This document shows positions 12,924 to 26,163 of a DNA stretch of 64,000 nucleotides, in pieces; the stretch's first letter is position 1; every line of letters begins with the position of its first letter. Source of the stretch: Acanthochlamys bracteata (taxonomy: Eukaryota; Streptophyta; Magnoliopsida; Pandanales; Velloziaceae). The notes beneath the pieces were generated by a model, which had not been told where the DNA came from, searched no databases, and saw nothing but the letters and a program-made list of their open reading frames with translations. The stretch is from assembly GCA_019914995.1 (NCBI GenBank), contig CM034128.1, forward strand, positions 11,613,501-11,677,500, in the 5' to 3' direction. Position numbers and translations under genes: made by a program.

Positions 12924-15083
12924 CTAGTAGTCCTTGGTGCGTATGAACTGGAGGAGGTCGCATCCCTTGGTGGCAGGGTTGTCTGGCAGCGGCATGCCAG
13001 ATGCTTCCGCTTTGTGGCTGGCCTTGATTCGCATCTCCACCACCTTCTTGTGGGAGTTGGAGTGGATTGAAGGCATGAAGGTGGGGCTAGCTGCAGGACG
13101 GTACTCTGGGAAAAGCCTCCCTGATTTGTAGCGCACACCGCAAGCATTGCATAGCGTCTTTGGCCCCATTGGCCCCGCTCGCCACTGAGGAGTCTTGGTG
13201 ATCTCGCAGTGCATGCATTTCCTAACACCGTCAGCACCAACTCCGCCATTATCGTTCTCGAGTTCATCTCCTTCTCCTCCAAATGAGGCAGCAGCTTCAT
13301 TTAGGCTCTTGGCCTTCTTCTTCTTTTTTTTCTTCTCCTGCTGCAGCAGCAGGTCTTCTGGAGCAGGGTTGTGCTCCCCAAAGCTCTCCGGATCTGAATG
13401 CGTCATTGCAGCTGTCAGTGGGACAGAAGCAGGTTCAATTGCTGGGATGAGGTTTGGAATAACAAGTGGCTGAGCGGCTGCGCGAGGGGAGAAGGAGGCA
13501 GGCCTCGGCCGCTTGGTGCGGGCGCGCCCCGGAATTATGAGCTGCTCAGGAGGAGGACTGACGACCGTAGGAGGGAAGGACTTTGCAACGCCAGCAGCAG
13601 AGCTGAAGGAGGATGATGAAGAAGAGCATGACGAGGAGGAAGTCGGACTGGTGGAGGTAGAGTTCCCCCCTCCCGCACTTCCACCATGGCTGCTGCTTTG
13701 TTCAAGAACAGAGACAGGGCTTGGAGTACGGAACAAGGTGTCTTCTTTGGTTACGTCCTCATTTATTGAGCTCTTGGAAGTCGCGATAACGGCAGGAGCA
13801 GTGGCTGATGTTGGAATGGCGGGAATGTCAGGAGCCGCAAAGGACTCGGAAGAGTCATCAAGGAAGTTTGACAGCCAGTCAAGCTCAGCAAAGTCGACAT
13901 CCTCACACTGCAACAAACAATAAAATATATAATATAATTTTGAAATTCAAAAACGGAACGTCGATCATAAAAAATCAACATCAGCAATTCGGTTCAGGAG
14001 TCACTGATTTGTTTTGGTGGTGTAATGCAAAAGTATAAAGTAATTAAACAAAAACGGTGGTTGTGAAACACATGAGCAACAATTAATTAGATTGGTAATC
14101 AATCAACTTCACTTTAACCAACCAACCAACCGCATTTTATATTTTTATTTTCTCTAAAGCGATCGAACCAGAGAGGCGCACTGCTACACAGGCAAAAAAC
14201 TACACGACCATTATTAAGGACGATCCATGATTGAATGAAATGGGGAACAATTAATGCATCAGTCTTTCGTAAACGGAATCGTCAAACGGCCCACAAATAT
14301 AGAAACCGAGCCTTTCTAGTTTCTACTTGCTTTTAGTAGTAATAGGGCCCGAGCAGTACTAGCAACAGAATGGAAATAGGGGACCTGCTAAACTAACTAA
14401 AGACGCTGCCCAGCCCCCAAGTACAGTACCTTGCTTGTTACTGTTTAAAGAAGCTAAATTCAATTTCACTTCTCATTCATTCATTCATGAATGGAAGACA
14501 GTTCAATTAACATATGCCTTGAATTCATTTTACACATGGATTCTGCCTGTATAATTTTGATGGTGATATGTATTGCAGAATCACGTTCTGCGTATTTCAA
14601 GAAGATTAGCATTCAAAGAATTAAAAGTGAAAGAAGATGTAACTCTTCTCGGAAATCATTTTTTAGGGAAAATGGGTAATTAGAATCGCTTTGACAAAAG
14701 AATTAAGAAAATGTATAACTTTTCACCATCTTAAATTTTTTAATGTATGTAATTGAGAACATGTGTACGAAGACGAGAAAGATAATGATGGTTGTTACCG
14801 GAGAAAGTTTGGCGCCATGGTCTTCGTTGTCAAGGAGAGGATTGTTGAGTTGGATAGGCACCTGAGGATGCTTCTTTTGAGCGTGACTGTTATCTTCGTC
14901 GACAGCAGCAGTAATTAGAGGGAAGGGAGTATCCTCATCAATATTAGCAATTGCAGCGGCAGACGCAGGAACGTCAATGAGCTCGTCGCCGGCAGGGAAA
15001 TTGAGCAAGTCATCGATATGCTCGAAGAGGTCGTCAGAGCAGAGATGGTCCATTGCCTCCATAAAAACATCGTCTGAAGCCAT
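12924..15083 (-). CDS. GATA-type zinc-finger transcription factor, subfamily I (A)
   Basis: Two coding exons (15083-14799 and 13907-12924) join in phase 0 to give 422 residues. The single plant-type GATA finger at residues 326-352 has cysteines in C-X2-C-X18-C-X2-C spacing, with [19 protein letters not shown] as its core, followed by the class I extension [20 protein letters not shown]. The N-terminal exon is acidic ([14 protein letters not shown]), and the second exon opens with [15 protein letters not shown], another conserved acidic patch of this subfamily. A serine run and a lysine run (about [10 protein letters not shown]) precede the finger and may act as linker and nuclear signal. Factors of this group bind WGATAR sites. 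The ATG at 15083 lies in good context (AAGAATGGC). Neighbours do not suggest a specific target pathway. Confidence 0.93.
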
Positions 15084-17800
15084 TCTTGTGTTGTTGTTGT
15101 AATGTATGGGCCGCTTCTGCTACTAGTCCTGTCTTGTTCACTGCATGCAAGGAAAGGAGAATGTAAAAACTTAGCGCCATGGTATTGTATGAAATGGAAT
15201 GAAATCAACCGATCTGAACATTAATTAATGGACAAAAAGAAAAGCAAAAAAAAAAAAAAAAAAAGAAAAGAGAAAACAACGCATCTGATTGTCTGTCTCT
15301 GTGTGTGCATGACAAAGATAATGTAGTTAAGAGGGTGATGATTAAGAGAGAGTTACAGCTAAAGAGAAAACAGAGGGTAGGAGCATTAAAGCTTATTTAT
15401 TTGATTAATTGAATGAAAATGAAATCAAAGCAAAGAAATGGAACGGAACCAAATGAAACCAAAAGAAGCACGTGCGGGCACATTAGAGTGAGAGAGTAAA
15501 GACTGACCGACAGCGACGCAGAGGAGGAGGAAGAGAAGGAAAGGTTTCCTTAACTTGAATGGTGTTCACCGCTCGAAAGAAAACGAATGAATGGTAATAC
15601 CGGTAATTGCGGCTGCATTTCGCTGCAATGGTTCCCTCCTCTCCTCTTCCTCTTCCTCTTTCTTCTGCTATCTCTAGCTATTTTACCGTTTCTCTTTTAT
15701 CTTCTCTTTCATTTCTTATTTAACTTCTTATGACTAATATATAGAATAATGGAAATGGAAAAGGGAAGAAAAAACTCAGCGAAAGTGTGACATGCCATAT
15801 GCCGACGCCAGCCTGGATGGTTTGGACCCAGCAACAAATAAGAACAGAGACGAACAAACTCAGTGAAAGAGATACAACAACACTCGCAGACACGCACACC
15901 TCCTCTATTTCTATCTCTCGTCTCTGATGAATGAATATTAGATAATAAGATAATAAAAAGAAAAGAAGGGAAGAATAACGTACGCAGGCAGGAAGAGAGA
16001 GTGAGAGAGAAGATGGTAAGACTTAAAAGTTTTTGGTAGTTTCTTTTGTTTCTAGAAAAGATAAATAAAAGTAGCAGAGTAGAGGAAGTACGTCTTCTCT
16101 TTCCACTTTTTTGTTCGTCGAGAAACTGTTTAATCAGGGGAAAAGGGAAGAGTAGAGTAGATGGTGCGGGTTTTGACAAATACGGATACAAGTGACGGAG
16201 CAGGATTGGATGGTCCACGTCACAAGAAGAGCAGATGCAAAGTAGCATGGAAGAAGAGAAGTATATATAAATCGATTTCCTCAATTTAAAGGAAAGGTGG
16301 CGGTGCGTTAATCAATTGATTATTATATAAAGAAAGGGAAGCAACGGGGTGGCCACTCTCCAAATGTATTTTTTGTTAAATTTTATTCAATTAATTCGGT
16401 AACTTTAGAAATACAAAAACATTAAAGGAAAATTTAAAAATTCAAATTAAACATACACATCCACACAAGAATTTAATGGTGCGACAAGTTACGAATAGTA
16501 AGAGTAATTGAATGCATGTGCAAGAGCATCCTATTCCGGGCGTTCCGACTTTTTTCAATTCATTTCATTGATTGATGATTCAAGTGCAAGCAAAAGCAGT
16601 AAAAAAGATTTTCTTTAATGAATGAAAGAATGAACGGCGGCGAATAGTAACAAAATTAAGTTGTAAGATAATTTCTAGTGAACAGAATAGTAAGAAGAAA
16701 TCGAGTGCTTAGTTGTGCGCATGCAGAGAATTAAGGAAGGGAGGGAGATGGAGAGGCAAGCTAATAGGGGGAAGAAGAAAACTTAGTTAGTAGTAGAACA
16801 AGAGGAAGGAAGGAAACAGACCTCGACTAAGAAGAAGTAATTCCAGCTCCAACAGCTTCGATCTCTACGTTCAATTCGGCAATCAATTGAATGAGGTTCC
16901 TCTGACTCTGAGTCGATAATTGAAGTAAATATTTGAGAAGAAAAGTGGTGAGTGGCCAAATTAAATTAGATGGATAGATGCGAAATTCAAACTTTGATTA
17001 AATTGATTTATATGTTGGCAACTCCACTCCCCCAATTTCTTTCCAACTGAGAAGAAAAAGAAGAAGAAAATTAGGCACAAGTCCACGGCGTGGGTTAGGA
17101 AAGAAATTCCACTATTCAGCTAGTAGGTCGATGTAGACAGATATACGAACTAACTACTGACGAAGAGTGCCTCAGTCAGTCAGCAAGGTACCATTCTCGT
17201 CAAATTAAAACACCAACAACTGAAACTCCAATCCGCTCCGATAGCTACCTCTCCACTTCTTCCACTAACTAAATCCCTGCCGATCGATGCTGATTCTGTA
17301 AATCCCTGATTCTCTCTCTACGCGTGCTATATATATATATATATATATACTACAGGAAAGAGATATATACGTACACACAAATACTAACTGACTGACTGAT
17401 AGAAACTAAGAAATATATATCAAACGGAGAGCGAAATGTTTTTTTCGGGTGAAAGAATGAACGAATAGGAGGAGGAGGAGGAGGAGGAGGCTAGTAGTTA
17501 GCTCCAGGCTCTGGCGATAGCTCTATTAAAAGAGAGAAAGGAGAGGTTTAAAAATGGTTTAGTCGTCCTCACCAAACGATGTTGATATATAATGATGAAC
17601 AATAGCTAAGCTATACGCGAAGGCAGATGCAGTGCTAGTGGAGGGAACCCACTACTGCGCTCTCAATGACTTTTTCAGTTTACTTTGCTTGCTATGTAGC
17701 TAAGAAAATATAAAATATTCCATGAATTTTACCCGTAATTCTCAACTAATATATATACTTATACCTCTGACTGGGCGTAACAAATTATTATTACGTTACA
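15084..17800. other. GATA-factor leader and promoter region
   Basis: Upstream of the GATA start the minus strand reads as pyrimidine-rich leader (ACAACAACAACAC just before the ATG), then a long AT-rich flank with purine tracts. Microsatellites are visible: poly-A near 15245-15264, (TA)n near 17331-17349 and (GGA)n at about 17467-17490. A leader intron is likely but its borders could not be fixed. The open frames here look non-coding. Confidence 0.4.
15469..15474. promoter_or_regulatory. G-box (CACGTG) upstream of the GATA gene
   Basis: A palindromic CACGTG core inside GCACGTGC lies about 390 bp upstream of the GATA start codon. G-boxes bind bZIP and bHLH factors. Function here is inferred from position only. 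Confidence 0.3.
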
Positions 17801-18728
17801 TTTGCAGAGGAGGTACCGTGCAGGGTGGCGGAAGAGCTGCAATGTGATTGTGTTTTTTTTCCGGCCGCAAGTCCCGGTTGGTGAGAATTTTTCGTCTCTA
17901 TCTCTCTCTCTCTCTCTCTCTGGATCTGTACGTGTTGTGTTGGCTAGCTGTCATCTCCAAAGAATCCAATATATCTCATTGCCGTCACGTTCAAGTCTCT
18001 TTCTCTTTTCTCTGGCTGATCATGTTAAGTTAATAATGTGTAGCTACTGCCGAATTGAAAGAAGTATTAGTTACCAAAACATTAAATTAATCAAGCAAAC
18101 AAACGAGAGCAAAGCAACATGCGAATGCGCAATGGTCCACTCCGTGGAATTAAGATTTAAGACCCCACCCACCGCTAGCTGAACTGCTGCCGATAAGACA
18201 TCATCATTTGATTTCATTCTATAAATATATATACTACTTAATTACCAGCAGCAGCAGCTGCTGTACTGTGCTGCGCGGTGGACCTTCTTTCTTTCAAATC
18301 ATTCCCGTTCCATGTTTTATTTTTGTTCCTTCCAGTGTCACCACCGATCGATAGAGAGCTACCTACCAACTGTCTCTCTCTCTCTCTCTCTTAATTAATC
18401 TTTTCTCGATTGCTCAAAAAAAAAAAAAAATCTTTCTAATTCCAAATGCATAACAAATAACTTATCATTATTTATTATTGATATGAATAACTAACGAGGA
18501 CATGCATTGATCTCCAAAGATTCAAAACGTTGACTCAAAGTTCCAACAATTTACAGTTCCATGCAAATAATACATCTAGTAGATAGGAGAGAGGAAACCG
18601 TGCATGCATTGGCGCCACTTTCTCTACAATATATTATTTGTAATGAGATTTTTTTTGAATAGTTATATATATGGGCTCATGCTCTGCCTCACTCTAACTA
18701 CCTAATTAAATTTAGAATCAACCACATA

Positions 18729-18759
<31 letters not shown>

Positions 18760-21190
18760 TCGAAGACATTGTGATATAAGAATGAATCTGTATATAAATA
18801 TTGGAAATACTTACAGACAGTCTGTACGTACTAACGTGCGTACATATATCATAAGTAGTGTTGTTTTGCTCGCCCGTAGCTCGCATGATGTACGTGACAG
18901 CCACTGTTAGTTAATCGAAATATTTATCTCTTATTCTCGATCGTATTTGACTAATAGATCAAATCATAATTTATATATAATACTAGAGAATCATTCAATT
19001 GCTGCAATATAGCAACATTCTGGCATTAACCTGCCACCAATGTTCCATTTTCAATCCGTCTCTTTCTTCTCGTTTGACTTTTTGCATTGCGTGCTGTACG
19101 TTGATTACAAAGATCCACGAATTTCCGTCTCTGTAATTGGACAAATTATATATGTATGTATATATTTCAACCAATTAGGTGATTAGAATTGATTGATCCC
19201 AAGTAAGACGCTAGCCAGCTGTTTGTGATCAGGACGCGCCCACAACTCGATCCTCTTAAGTATCTTTACCAAACTTATTTTAGAATACTAACTACTACTT
19301 AATAATAATAATAACACATCAACTAACTACTCTTCACCCATCAGTAGCTACGTACTCTTCGCCCCCATAAGACGGGAGATTAACAAAAGTCATGTACCGC
19401 GTACCAACAGCTTCTATCACAAAAAGCAAATTAAGAACGAATATGGTATATTTTGGATTCATGCGACATTAATTAGCAATGGTTGGCACGTAGGGGGGAT
19501 CGAGGAGCTAGCGGTGCTTAATATTCAATTTTCCATGCTACGGTAATTAATACATTACATATGGAAACGAAAAAGTGATTGAATGAAAGAGCGTCGGTGA
19601 CCGACACGGACACTCTACTTACCTCTACCGACAGTTTTTCATACGTACCATATATAATGTTAATTGGTGTCACCTCACAAGTCAGGAAATCGAAAGTATC
19701 ATGATCAGATACATTTACTAAAGGCTCTCAGAAAATCAAGCGAACTAGCGTGACGATTGAAGCGGCGTCGGTGCAGATCATCTGAAGGGACTTTAATTAA
19801 TAATAGCTTGCTGATCATCTGAAATAAGTGCATATCATATGCGCACATCCATGTGATATGTTTGCAATGTAAATAACATGCATATATATATATGCATGTG
19901 CATTTCCAACCCAACGCCCTCATCCCCAACTTGCGCAGCAGCTCTTTGCTTTCCTTTCTCTAAAAGTAAAAATCTGTCTGATATTGACCCCAACCCCATT
20001 ATTAATTAATTGGTTTCGAAGATCCAGCTTAATTTCTTTATCATTAAAACGTACTACTACGATTTGGCTATTAATTAAACTTAAAATTGCTCAATCCATA
20101 TCTGTTGCTTTCAAACTACGTTCGTACTCGCTCGTTTCCAATTGCTGCCAGTACTTACTAGCCTCCAATCACCTCGATCACTATGGCCTGCATATTTTGT
20201 TGCAGGGACGTACGTAGACACACATTCCCAATCGTATGATAAAAGTCTACCCCGTTAACCGACTTACATAATTTTTTTTCCCCCTAAAGCTTCCAGATCG
20301 ATGGTGATGGATAATGTTCATATGGAGGTCAAAAAAAGCTATCATCATCTGCTTATTACTTAGGATAAGGAAAGTTTGCACCAGTCTTCAAGCAAAGAAG
20401 AAATCGATCATCGGTAACTTTGTAGACGGAAAAAGGCGATACTGATGATGAAATTGAGTAATGACTACAGACATTCGATCGATGATGAATCTATTATGTT
20501 ACTCGGCACCATCTTTCTTAAGCAAAGTGGCCAAAGATCTTCCGGTTCAAGAATGTAAGTAATTGATCGCTGCAAAAGCCCAAAGGCAAAAGCAATTGGA
20601 GAGTACCTACTTGTTTTGGACACAACGAACCAAAAATATATATTCAGTTGCCTCGGCTACACGCAAAGCTAACAACATAAGAATAAATTGGAAGTCTAAA
20701 CCGATAAGAAAATCGGGTTTATTAGGCCCCTTGAAAGCAGCCTTAGATCCAATCGAAATTTTCCAGACGAGCAAACACGAGTTTGTTATTAGCGATCAAG
20801 ATATAATAAACGTATTAAGCCGACAAGAGACATCATCATCCATCTCCCATCCGGCACATCATACATACATGCTGCAGAAACGCAGATGTAATAAACTCGT
20901 CCTGTACTCCCACATCAAAACAGAAAAAAACAATATGAACGATCAAACTATTTATCAAACTTTTTGAAAGAAATTATATAAAATAAAAATTTCTAAAATA
21001 AAATATTTTTAAAATATTTTTTTTTATAAAATTAAAATAAATAATAATATATTTACAGTATATAACTTTTTTATTTAATTTTTTAGAAATACTATTAAAT
21101 AATATACAAATTTATTAAGAAATACAATATATAAAAATAGAATGAAATGAAATTCAAACTGGCTGCTAAACTGTGCGGCTGGAGCTGTTT
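17800..21190. other. Gene-poor spacer with microsatellites
   Basis: I find no supported gene here. Simple repeats are (CT)n at about 17901-17921 and 18371-18391, poly-A at 18417-18430 and (TA)n at 18731-18760. A 134-codon open frame at 20563-20967 resembles no family I know and has no coding-like composition. I looked for mature sequences of well-known plant miRNAs (156, 159, 166, 169, 172) by eye and saw none. Confidence 0.4.
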
Positions 21191-21445
21191 TTGAAAAACA
21201 GCTTATCAATTTTTTTTTAATTTTTTTTAACTTTTCTTCATTTTATATTTTTTAATATATATTTTTAAATATATAAAAATTTTATTTAAAAATTTAAAAA
21301 ATGTAAAAAATTTTACGAAATAAAATTTTTTTATTACATATTTTTATTATTTTTTTAAAAATACTAAAAATATAACTTATTTTTAAAAAAAAATAAAAAA
21401 TATCTTTTATTTTAAAAAAATCTATTTCATAAATACTGCGAAACA
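21190..21445. mobile_element. AT-rich dispersed repeat, copy 1 (MITE-like)
   Basis: A 250-bp, very AT-rich block begins near CAGCTTATCAA and ends near TTCATAAATACTGCG. It aligns along its length with the block at about 30697-30951, sharing CTTCATTT, TTTTTTAATATATATTTT and TATAAAAATTT runs in the same order and orientation. Its own terminal repeats are not clean, so it was recognised through the second copy. Confidence 0.55.
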
Positions 21446-23129
21446 CCCCAGAGTCCAACCTTCCACCCAAACCCTTCTTCTGTCGTATTTCCATGTAATC
21501 TGCTTAACAACTTCATTGATTATACATGTAATCTGCTTAAGCCTTTCAAAATGATATTTCCATCTACTTATCAGATAGTTCCAAAATCTAAAAGCTGAAT
21601 TCAGTAAATAAAACACAGCTTGGAGCTAACAAATCTTGACAAGCTATTTTCACCAGCCAAGAAACAAAGTAACTAACACAACACTACATATAATAGGTGA
21701 TTAGCATAAAACTTTGCAATTCAGATCCACAATTGGAATAATATCTCACACCACACTTACAATACCACATATAGGAATATACATTATGAGTTTATGACAA
21801 TATGTATTACACCATTACATGTTCATAATTTAGAAGACTGATAACACTTTGTAAAGTGTGTGAATAGGGTTCAATGTTGGTCATCATATACTGCCAGTCC
21901 AAACACCTGCAGCAAGATATAAACCAGTAAGTTAAAGAAAAACAAACACTAAACCCCCAACCACTGTCATATAAAGGGACAACACCTTTGCATAATGGTG
22001 GAGTATAAAGTTCCTACATCAAAGAATGCAACAACTAACCATACAAGATACAAAAATATAAGAAATCCCTGTAAGGTTCTCTATTTTTTAGCACCTAGCT
22101 GGTTACTAAACTCTGCCCTGTGCAGAATATTGAACTCATGAGTTATTTCCAACCACAAAAGAGCATTTAGTATAAGCAACTGACACGATCTTCCAGAGAC
22201 AACTTGTAGCATTGAACATTTGAACAGTACATCTTTAAGAATTCCAAACGCAATAAGAATGCAGTTCCTTATGTATGTCATTGTAATAAGAAAACACCTA
22301 AACAAGTAAAATTTCATCTTACTTGTGTGTGATTCTACTCATCATCTTCTCTTTGGAAGAGATATATATGCCTCAGTGACTATTAATGTTTAAGTGATCA
22401 CATCTTCTATAGCCTGATATCTTATTGCTATGTATGCATAAGTTTAACATCTCAGGACGCAAAACAGACAATGGATAATTAAAAATCGCTTCTTTAACAG
22501 TAAAACAAAATTCTAGTAGCTCATGTTACTACTAGTAACAGGGGGGCCTTTTCCTTACTATTTTCTTACCATAGGGTTAGTGAATTGTCCGCCTACCATG
22601 AGAAGTTGGAATCTTAGTGATACTTACATGCTAATATTTAGAATACATAAAACATCAAAGAAATAATACACGAAGCTAAACATACTCCGTTTCTCATTGA
22701 AAGGCAAGACCACACACACTAGCATATAAAAATAATTTTTAAAAAAAAAAAATTAACAGGGATACTAGAACAAACAGTAGCTTCATATTGACAGGCATAT
22801 CACTTGACTCTTTGATGATCCTCATATTATTGCGAATCCAGAGCTCCGCATACGAAAAAGAAACAAATCTGCCTAACTAAGAAATTAATCGTCTAGACCC
22901 TGATATGAATTTCAGTTCACCAAAAGTACATACGAAGAATAAGTTTTGCCTGACGGACCAGCTGTGTAGATTACCAGGCAGTTAGTTAATATAAAGTTCA
23001 ATAGCACATCAGAAAACAAAGAAGTTGTAAATCCGTAAGTTCATGCACAAACTACACGAAGATGGAGTAAAACGAAAGAGGGGAATTAGGGTTACTTGAT
23101 TAATTACCGAGGGAGAGAGAGAGGCTTAG
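21446..23129. other. UBL5 3' flank
   Basis: This stretch lies 3' of UBL5 on the minus strand. It has ordinary AT-rich composition and probably includes 3' UTR, possibly with leader-like small introns, but no coding frame or RNA gene that I can support. Confidence 0.35.
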
Positions 23130-23351
23130 TTAGTTGTAGTAGAGTTCGAGTCCCATGCCATCGTGGATCTCGTAGTCCTTGAGGGTTATGTGGTCCTTGT
23201 AGATGTTGTACCACTTCTGGATCCTGATCTTGTCCGCTCTCGTTCCCGTCTGCGCCGCCACCAGCTTCTTCAGATCACCGATCGTGTCGTCCTCGTTGCA
23301 CTTTACACGAACCTTCTTCCCTAATCGATCGTTCAACACCACCTCGATCAT
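23130..23351 (-). CDS. UBL5: Ubiquitin-like protein 5 (UBL5/Hub1)
   Basis: A single exon encodes 73 residues, the usual UBL5 length. [19 protein letters not shown] opens the ubiquitin fold, [17 protein letters not shown] is the central helix, and [19 protein letters not shown] is highly conserved. The protein ends in the di-tyrosine YYN rather than di-glycine, so like its family it is not conjugated through a GG tail. UBL5/Hub1 binds spliceosome components (Snu66/SART1, Prp38) and affects pre-mRNA splicing. An in-frame upstream ATG at 23453 would add 34 residues unlike any UBL5, so the internal ATG at 23351 was chosen. Confidence 0.95.
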   Translation of the reverse strand: MIEVVLNDRLGKKVRVKCNEDDTIGDLKKLVAAQTGTRADKIRIQKWYNIYKDHITLKDYEIHDGMGLELYYN

Positions 23352-23782
23352 CTTCTTCTCCTTCTTCGATTGGATTGCTGTCAGAGAGAAAATGAAGAAA
23401 GACGTTCGTTGAACACACAAACGAAGAAGAGAAGACGCGTAGCCGCCACACACACAGCGCTTATATTGATCCGATCAAACCAGCCAGCGAAAGCGAGGGA
23501 CAGAAATTTCTCGAACACAATACCCTATATTCCTAAACCAACGTACAATATCGGGCCCTCGCCTAGGCCCAGGTGGCAGGCCCAGAGAAAGTCCAACTAA
23601 TAACAGTCATTGGAAAGAAAGATGAACAGAAATTACCAAAAGACGACTGTTTAGTTTTTCTCTTCCTTCCTAGCAATAATTTCTCGAGTTTCACAGCACC
23701 AGTTCAAAAATAATCTACATCTACATATAAAGAGAAGATGCTGAAGATTGACGACTGCTCTTTTATCTCCTTCTCTGCAACA

Positions 23783-24400
23783 TTATTTGGTTGCATTAGT
23801 AGTACATAGCACTTCCATCATGAAGATGAACTTGATACCAGGGGAAGCCCTCGGTTGAGGCCATTTCGCATGCTCTGAGACTTCGACGCACCTGAAACCT
23901 TGTCCTATGTATAATTTCATGGCTGCTGCATTTGCTGCATCACGGTGCCAAGCCATGGCATGGCATCCCCAGCCTCGAGCTCGAGTCACCAACCTTCTCC
24001 GGTGCAGTGGCTCCTTTCTGGGAAGGAAGTCTGCCAATGTATCAACCGTCAGTATTCCAGCAACAGATTCCTTGCTCAAAATCACGAACTCCCCACTTAC
24101 TGAAATGCAAACCTTCTGTAATACGACTATCAGTAATTTAGCAATCAGAAAGGATACGGTAGAACAAGAAGGAACTGACAATCCGGACAACAGGGCCACA
24201 AAACGATGAATCCCAGGAATATATTAGATCTATTGGAAATGTATAATCTGTAGAAAAAAAGGACTGCAGTGAGTATGAGCCACTTCCCAACCATATTCTA
24301 ACCGGGCATCTCGAACAACGACCTCCGGGCAAACTGGAGTAAACAATTAGACAGCTTGACTAGCTCTGCAAATTCCTGCATGGAAGGAACCTCCATTGTA
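23783..24400 (-). pseudogene. Decayed GCN5-related N-acetyltransferase (GNAT) gene
   Basis: Reading on the minus strand, pieces of one acetyltransferase appear in order but in different frames: EFAELVKLSN and PEVVVRDARLEYGWEVAHTH near 24370-24270, DYTFPIDLI near 24240-24215, then SGEFVILSKESVAGILTVDTLADFLPRKEPLHRRR and ARGWGCHAMAWHRDAANAAAMKLYIGQGFRCVEV, ending FIFMMEVL near 23800. The last part is the typical GNAT motif B/C region. The acetyl-CoA loop (R/Q-x-x-G-x-G/A) expected between PLHRRR and ARGWGC is missing, so a segment has been lost there; at least two frame changes lie upstream. Plant relatives are plastid GNATs; that assignment is by memory of the motif pattern. No alternative splicing that restores the binding loop is visible. 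Confidence 0.7.
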
Positions 24401-25105
24401 CTGGAGCAGTGGAAAACTTATACTCACGATTTGTATTTGTTCTTCTTCTTTCACTCTCATTCATTTTGTTAATATAAGTTGGTTAATAAGTAGTCAGTTT
24501 CCTTGAACAATCCCATCCACATTATTATTAAGTGCGCGCTCAACTTCAGCTTGCGTGTAATTAATTAGAGCCGTCCGATTCCGATATACTTATAATATGT
24601 ATCTATCAAAATGATAATTCGTTATTAGAGTGGTTAGCAGCACCTGCTCCCGCTGCGTTGTTCCGTTTATTATGATTCTTCCTCCTGTAGTCCTGTTCTT
24701 CTGATTTAATTAATAATAATAGCAATAGTAACTGTTTTCGTCCTGTCTTCTCTGGGTTTATCAACGCGCAGCTGAAGAGTCAAAATCTTTTCGTTCGCAG
24801 CGGCAGCAGCAGGAGCAGCTAATAAGACTCTTTCGCCTGAAATCGTCTAATTAAGCTTCCCTTCCATCTTTGCCGATAAGAAGAGAACTACTCCTACACC
24901 TACTGCTGTCGGTTGATTGATTCATTCCTTCCTAGGTAATTAGCTAAACAGCTACGGCCGACGGAGATGATGATCCATCTCATCCGCTCCTCAACCATAT
25001 CTACAAATATATGTTTACCTTTCTGGTCCGCCGAGTCGATCAATTGATTCGGGAAATTTTGATAGCTCGAGTGATTGATTGTTTGATTCGGAAGGGAGCA
25101 ATAAG
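24400..25105. other. Promoter and 5' leader of the CASP-like gene
   Basis: About 700 bp without coding potential lies upstream of the CASP-like start. It contains pyrimidine-rich stretches (TCTTCC) and a GCAGCGGCAGCAGCAGGAGCAGC tract near 24800. No distinct site was identified. Confidence 0.35.
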
Positions 25106-26163
25106 ATGAGTCTGAATCTGAGCCGTCCTGCCGTTCACCCGGTCGAGGTGGAGGTTGGCCCTACTCCCGCAACTGCCGAAGACAACGGTCCTCCTCTTCC
25201 TCCAGGGAGGGTCCGAATGAAGGAGTTGCAGGGCATGGGTGGCACACCCGGTGGCCTTGCCCTCCGCCTCTCCCAGTTCCTTTTCGCCGTAGCTGCACTC
25301 GCCGTTATGGTCTCCACCAACGACTTCCCTTCAGTCACCGCTTTCCGGTACCAACCGTTTTCCTCCTCTTCTTCTCTTCTTTACATCAATCATTCAACCG
25401 ACCAGATGTTATTTGACATTAATTTACCTGCTGATTGTGTAGTATTTGACTTCGTGGATAGACGATTCATCCATCCTTGTACTAGTAAGGAAAACGTCTA
25501 TGTGCCTTTAATGGTTTCGATAATCTGCTGTTGCAGCTACCTTGTGGCAGCGGTCGTCTTGCAAAGCTTGTGGAGTCTGTCCTTGGCAATTGTGGATGTT
25601 TACGCCCTTCTGGTTAAGCGTTCCCTACGAAATCCTGGCGTTCTCTTCTTGTTCACCGTTGGCGACTGGGTAAGCAAATACTTGGGATAATCCATCCAAT
25701 TCCAATATACAACAATTGTATGGCCTTGATTTTATTGTTGGATTCATATGTTTTGCTGCTGTACATGCAAATTCAGCAATGTTCTACATGTCCGGTTAGA
25801 AAATACTGCTCCTTTGTGAACCTTTTAGTATACTAGTTTGTGGTGGATATAACGTTTCTTTCGTCTTTTAAGTTTCATGTAACCTCCATAATAAGAAGAT
25901 AGTTATGTTTGAAATCATGATGTTTTGTTTAAATTACTAAACTTCATACCTCTTCTTTTGGTGCCCTGCAGATTACTTCCACGCTCACTTTTGCAGCAGC
26001 ATGTGCTTCGGCTGGAATCACCGTTTTGATAGGGAATGACTTCAATACTTGTGCCGCCAACCATTGTCCAAGTTTTGAGACTGCAACAGCCATGGCATTT
26101 ATCAGCTGGTTTGCAGTTTTCCCATCCTTCGCATTGAACTTCTGGGTCCTTGGTTCCCGGTGA
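25106..26163 (+). CDS. CASP-like membrane protein, 5A type
   Basis: Three exons (25106-25347, 25537-25669, 25972-26163) give 188 residues. The protein has four transmembrane helices of the MARVEL-like CASP/DUF588 fold: [54 protein letters not shown] and [20 protein letters not shown]. The N-terminal HPV, the [17 protein letters not shown] stretch, the extracellular CAANHC cysteine pair and the RSLRNP loop match the CASPL5A group. CASPs organise the Casparian strip membrane domain; CASPL5 roles are less defined. I chose ATG 25106 because family members begin just before HPV; an in-frame ATG at 25079 would add nine residues. A family cysteine in TAFCYLVAA is replaced by arginine, the codon created across the first splice junction. 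Confidence 0.92.

Noticed and set aside
12920-13923. Open frames overlapping the GATA gene in other frames and on the plus strand
   Set aside because: They are shadows of the GC-rich GATA coding exon, which has a clear zinc finger.
15709-16284. 191-codon open frame on the minus strand upstream of the GATA gene
   Set aside because: It runs through pyrimidine-rich, low-complexity leader sequence, has no family resemblance and no domain-like pattern.
17630-17680. Short inverted repeat GCAGTGCTAGTGG...CCCACTACTGC as a microRNA precursor
   Set aside because: The stem is only about 12 bp with interruptions, far below a plant pre-miRNA.
20563-20967. 134-codon plus-strand open frame in the gene-poor spacer
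   Set aside because: No recognisable motif, no leader or splice context, AT-rich composition like the surroundings.
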